From an uncultured Prevotella sp. (GTDB lineage Bacteria > Bacteroidota > Bacteroidia > Bacteroidales > Bacteroidaceae), in assembly GCA_905236755.1 (NCBI GenBank), contig CAJOCR010000017.1, forward strand, positions 1 to 45,899: a DNA stretch of 45,899 nt, written 5' to 3'. A model generated the notes under the pieces. The model saw only the letters and a program-made list of their open reading frames with translations. It ran no database searches and was not told where the DNA came from. The translations under genes were made by a program, and so were the position numbers. Shown here piece by piece: positions 43,586 through 45,899 of the stretch (positions within the stretch are counted from its first letter, which is position 1; the number at the start of each line of letters is the position of its first letter).

Positions 43586-45438
43586 TGCTGGGATTATTGT
43601 TGTTTATTATCGGTGGAATTGCTGATAGCATTTTCACCGTTAATCCAGTCGTAGTGACAGCCACACGCACTCCTAAAGCATTGAAGGATGTGGGACTTGA
43701 TGATATTCATCGTACGGATGCTACTAATATTCAGGATTTGTTGACAAGTGAACTTCCGGGTTTGGAGTTTGGTTATGCCATGAGTCGTGAACCTGCTCTT
43801 AATATGGGTGGCTTTGGTGGAAATGCTATTCTGTTTCTTGTTGATGGCGAAAGGTTAGCGGGTGAAACAATGGATAATGTGGATTATTCACGTCTCAACC
43901 TTGATAATATCGGAAGGGTAGAGGTTGTGAAAGGTGCTGCCTCAGCTCTTTATGGTGCAAATGCTGTTGGTGGAGTGGTGAATCTTATTTCTCGAGAGGA
44001 TACTTCACCTTGGACTCTTAATGTAAATAGTCGCTATTCTTCTGCAGGTGATGGTTGGAGGAATGGTGCTCGTTTTAGTTTTAAATCAGGAAGATGGCGC
44101 TCGCAGACAGCTTTTCAGCAAAGTAGAGTAAGCACCATTCGTCTTACTGATGCCTTTGATACGCAGTCTGATTTGCAAACGGTGTGGGGAGGAAGTGTTG
44201 TTAATGTTAAAGAACGACTTATCTATACTCCTATAGATAACCTGAAGCTTATAGCTCGAGGTTCCTTCTTTAAACGTCATAGCAATAGAACTACTTATAC
44301 TGATCATTACGACGACTATAGTACAGGACTTCGTGGAGTGTATGATTTTGGCTCAGGAAGAACCCTTGAACTCTCTTATTCATTTGATCGTTATGACAAA
44401 TCGAGATATGTGCTTGGGCAATTAACTAATTCGCATGATTATAGTAATCGTCAGCATGTTGTTCATTCTTTGTTCAATCTTCCTATAGGTAAATGGCAGA
44501 TTACCTTTGGAACTGATTATCTTAACGATTATCTTTCTACCTATCAGTTTACTGATAATCAAGGAAAAAGACAGTATTCTGCTGATGCTTATGCGCAGTT
44601 TGATATAAATCTGCTTCCGTGGTTAAATATTGTAGGAAGTTTGCGACATGATTATTTTTCTGCTTCAAAATCTAATGCAACAACAGCTCGTCTTGCTGCT
44701 ATGTTTAAATGGTCGGGATGCTCTATTCGTAGTTCTTATTCAGGAGGTTTTCGTGCGCCGACATTAAAGGAGCTATATATGGATTTTGATATGGTAGGCA
44801 TGATGATGATTTATGGTAATCCTGATCTTAAAGCTGAACGAAGCAATAACTATAATCTTGCTTTCGAACACTATGGAAATGTCCGTGGATGGCTTGGTGG
44901 TAGCTATAGTGTTACCTTTATGGGGTATTGTAATAAATACGATAAGCGTATCACAACAACTGATGTTCCTGTAGATAGTGAGCATGAAATGGGATTGTTG
45001 TATTGTAATGAGGATGGTGTTACTGTTTCTGGTATAGAACTAAATGGAAGGATTCGTACTCAGCTTGGTCTTTCTGCTGCTGTTTCCTATAATTACCTCT
45101 ATGCAAGTGGTAATAGTATGCAATCACAGTTTTCTCAGCCTCGCCGTCATTCCATGACTTGTCATATTGATTATGATAAGCAGATACAAAAGAATTACGG
45201 TATCTCTGCATCTCTTTCTTGTCGTTATATGTCAAAGTCTCGTGATGTAGCAGCTCCTGATAAGGCTTATTCTATTTGGAAGGCAATATTGAGTCAACGC
45301 TTAATGAAAGCATATCGCCTAACGTTTGCTGTTGACAACCTATTCAATTATAAGCCCAAGACATTCTATTTGAATACTCCAACAACAATAGGCACGAATT
45401 TCTCCGTAGGCTTGTCAGTTGATATAGATAAACTTTAA
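43585..45438 (+). CDS. TonB-dependent outer-membrane receptor
   Basis: A 617-residue receptor. A short hydrophobic leader (MLGLLLFIIGGIADS) without the usual basic n-region precedes a TonB-box-like VNPVVVTATRTP. The plug domain (about 25-135) has ILFLVDGERLAGE and IGRVEVVKGAASALYGANAVGGVVNLIS. The barrel contains GGFRAPTLKELY and IYGNPDLKAERSNNYNL, the FRAP and NPDL motifs common in haem, cobalamin and siderophore receptors, and ends with an aromatic-type strand (GLSVDIDKL). It has no carboxypeptidase-like N-terminal extension, so it is not a SusC. It is coupled to the lipoprotein gene; likely imports a cofactor or metal complex. Confidence 0.9.
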   Translation: MLGLLLFIIGGIADSIFTVNPVVVTATRTPKALKDVGLDDIHRTDATNIQDLLTSELPGLEFGYAMSREPALNMGGFGGNAILFLVDGERLAGETMDNVDYSRLNLDNIGRVEVVKGAASALYGANAVGGVVNLISREDTSPWTLNVNSRYSSAGDGWRNGARFSFKSGRWRSQTAFQQSRVSTIRLTDAFDTQSDLQTVWGGSVVNVKERLIYTPIDNLKLIARGSFFKRHSNRTTYTDHYDDYSTGLRGVYDFGSGRTLELSYSFDRYDKSRYVLGQLTNSHDYSNRQHVVHSLFNLPIGKWQITFGTDYLNDYLSTYQFTDNQGKRQYSADAYAQFDINLLPWLNIVGSLRHDYFSASKSNATTARLAAMFKWSGCSIRSSYSGGFRAPTLKELYMDFDMVGMMMIYGNPDLKAERSNNYNLAFEHYGNVRGWLGGSYSVTFMGYCNKYDKRITTTDVPVDSEHEMGLLYCNEDGVTVSGIELNGRIRTQLGLSAAVSYNYLYASGNSMQSQFSQPRRHSMTCHIDYDKQIQKNYGISASLSCRYMSKSRDVAAPDKAYSIWKAILSQRLMKAYRLTFAVDNLFNYKPKTFYLNTPTTIGTNFSVGLSVDIDKL

Positions 45439-45513
45439 ACATACCCTTACATGTTGTCTATTATATATAATGTGTAGATTTAAAAATGTAAAAAACGTGT
45501 AAAACAAATGGAA

Positions 45514-45560
45514 AAAGTAAGTGTTTTCTGAAAATTATTTCAGGAAACGCTTGGTACTTT
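45514..45560. repeat. Hairpin overlapping the -33 box of the rRNA promoter
   Basis: Arms AAAGTAAGTGTTTTCTGAAA (45514-45533) and TTTCAGGAAACGCTTGGTAC (start 45538) are largely complementary with a 4-base loop. The right arm contains the TTG at 45551-45553. It may end receptor transcription or regulate the promoter. Confidence 0.6.
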
Positions 45561-45581
45561 CAGATATTTGATATACCTTTG
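45551..45581 (+). promoter_or_regulatory. Putative rRNA-operon promoter
   Basis: TTG at 45551-45553, 20 bases, TACCTTTG at 45574-45581. Confidence 0.75.
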
Positions 45582-45899
45582 CAAACACTTTCAGGAACAA
45601 AACCAATAACAATAAGTTTTTAGTTTAGAAAACCTGGAGCAGGGCGTAAGTCTTGCAATAGATTTGTCGCCTAAAAAAATAAGCCGAGTGCGGTTTAGAT
45701 TTCGCAAGAGATTAATTCTTTGAAAAGATTACATAAAAACAGAATACGTAGTACAAGAAGCGGATGAGAGTAATCTCATCTGGGTAAAAGAAACGAACTT
45801 GTCAATAAAATGACAGATAAGTTTACACTTTTTACTACAATAAGAGGAAGCGTTCTGAGACAGACAACAATAAAGTTAGGAGTTAGAAGATAGGAGTTA
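45582..45899 (+). other. Putative leader of the next rRNA operon
   Basis: About 318 non-coding bases follow the promoter to the window end. No ORF is seen; it has the composition of a long untranslated rrn leader (TTGAAAAGATTACATAAAAAC and similar) and ends with repeated GGAGTTAGA-like units. The 16S start is not reached, so the call is inferred from promoter, length and style. Confidence 0.6.

Overview
The window reads as chromosomal DNA of a Bacteroidota bacterium, most likely a Prevotella-type Bacteroidales. The evidence is the promoter style (TTTG, 19-20 bases, TAnnTTTG, with TACCTTTG or TATCTTTG before almost every stable RNA), few Shine-Dalgarno sites, a eukaryotic-type GT3 glycogen synthase, Rho with a large low-complexity insert, carboxynorspermidine decarboxylase, GldE, an Nqr operon and a lipoprotein/TonB-receptor pair. 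The window begins in the 3' end of a 5S rRNA and ends in what looks like the leader of another rRNA operon on the same strand, so it probably spans the segment between two rrn operons.

Layout. 1-250: 5S end, terminator, 18-bp tandem repeat. 257-5071: small secreted protein (-), then glycogen synthase and alpha-glucan phosphorylase (+). 5331-6925: prs and a ThiE/TenI-like protein (-). 7028-8209: nspC (+). 8346-8754: four tRNAs (Gly, Leu, Leu, Gly) running straight into a 180-residue conserved protein, ssb, gldE and a phosphopantetheinyl transferase. 12134-13603: preA. 13764-17513: pgk, queC, radA (-). 17722-20810: a solute-binding-like lipoprotein and a large TPR-like protein (+). 20944-29449: rho, rpsA and tamB (-). 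29604-35360: nqrABCDEF (+), then a HAD phosphatase. 36134-38184: a TolC-family protein and ribE (-), with a structured RNA candidate upstream of ribE. 38612-40666: htpG (-). 40828-42021: tRNA-Arg x2, tRNA-Ser and tRNA-Glu in gene-poor, repeat-bearing DNA. 42083-45438: EamA-type transporter, lipoprotein and TonB-dependent receptor. 45439-45899: hairpin, strong promoter and putative rRNA leader.

Most of the content is core metabolism and information processing: glycogen turnover, PRPP, polyamine synthesis, glycolysis, queuosine precursor, Na+-pumping NADH:quinone oxidoreductase, riboflavin, chaperone, termination and translation. No transposase, integrase, phage gene or CRISPR array is visible. 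The accessory signal lies between the genes: a dispersed CCCCTC/GAGGGG palindrome family, composite AT-rich elements, a recurring terminator palindrome, a duplicated tRNA-Arg 3' end that looks like an attachment-site scar, and a long GCGCC inverted repeat.

The strongest candidates for something undescribed are (1) the promoter-structured RNA-terminator unit at 38229-38525 in front of ribE, which contains two mutually exclusive helices, and (2) the tRNA-Arg scar plus GCGCC inverted repeat at 40997-41360. Functional calls rest on recognisable motifs and synteny only; no database search was run.
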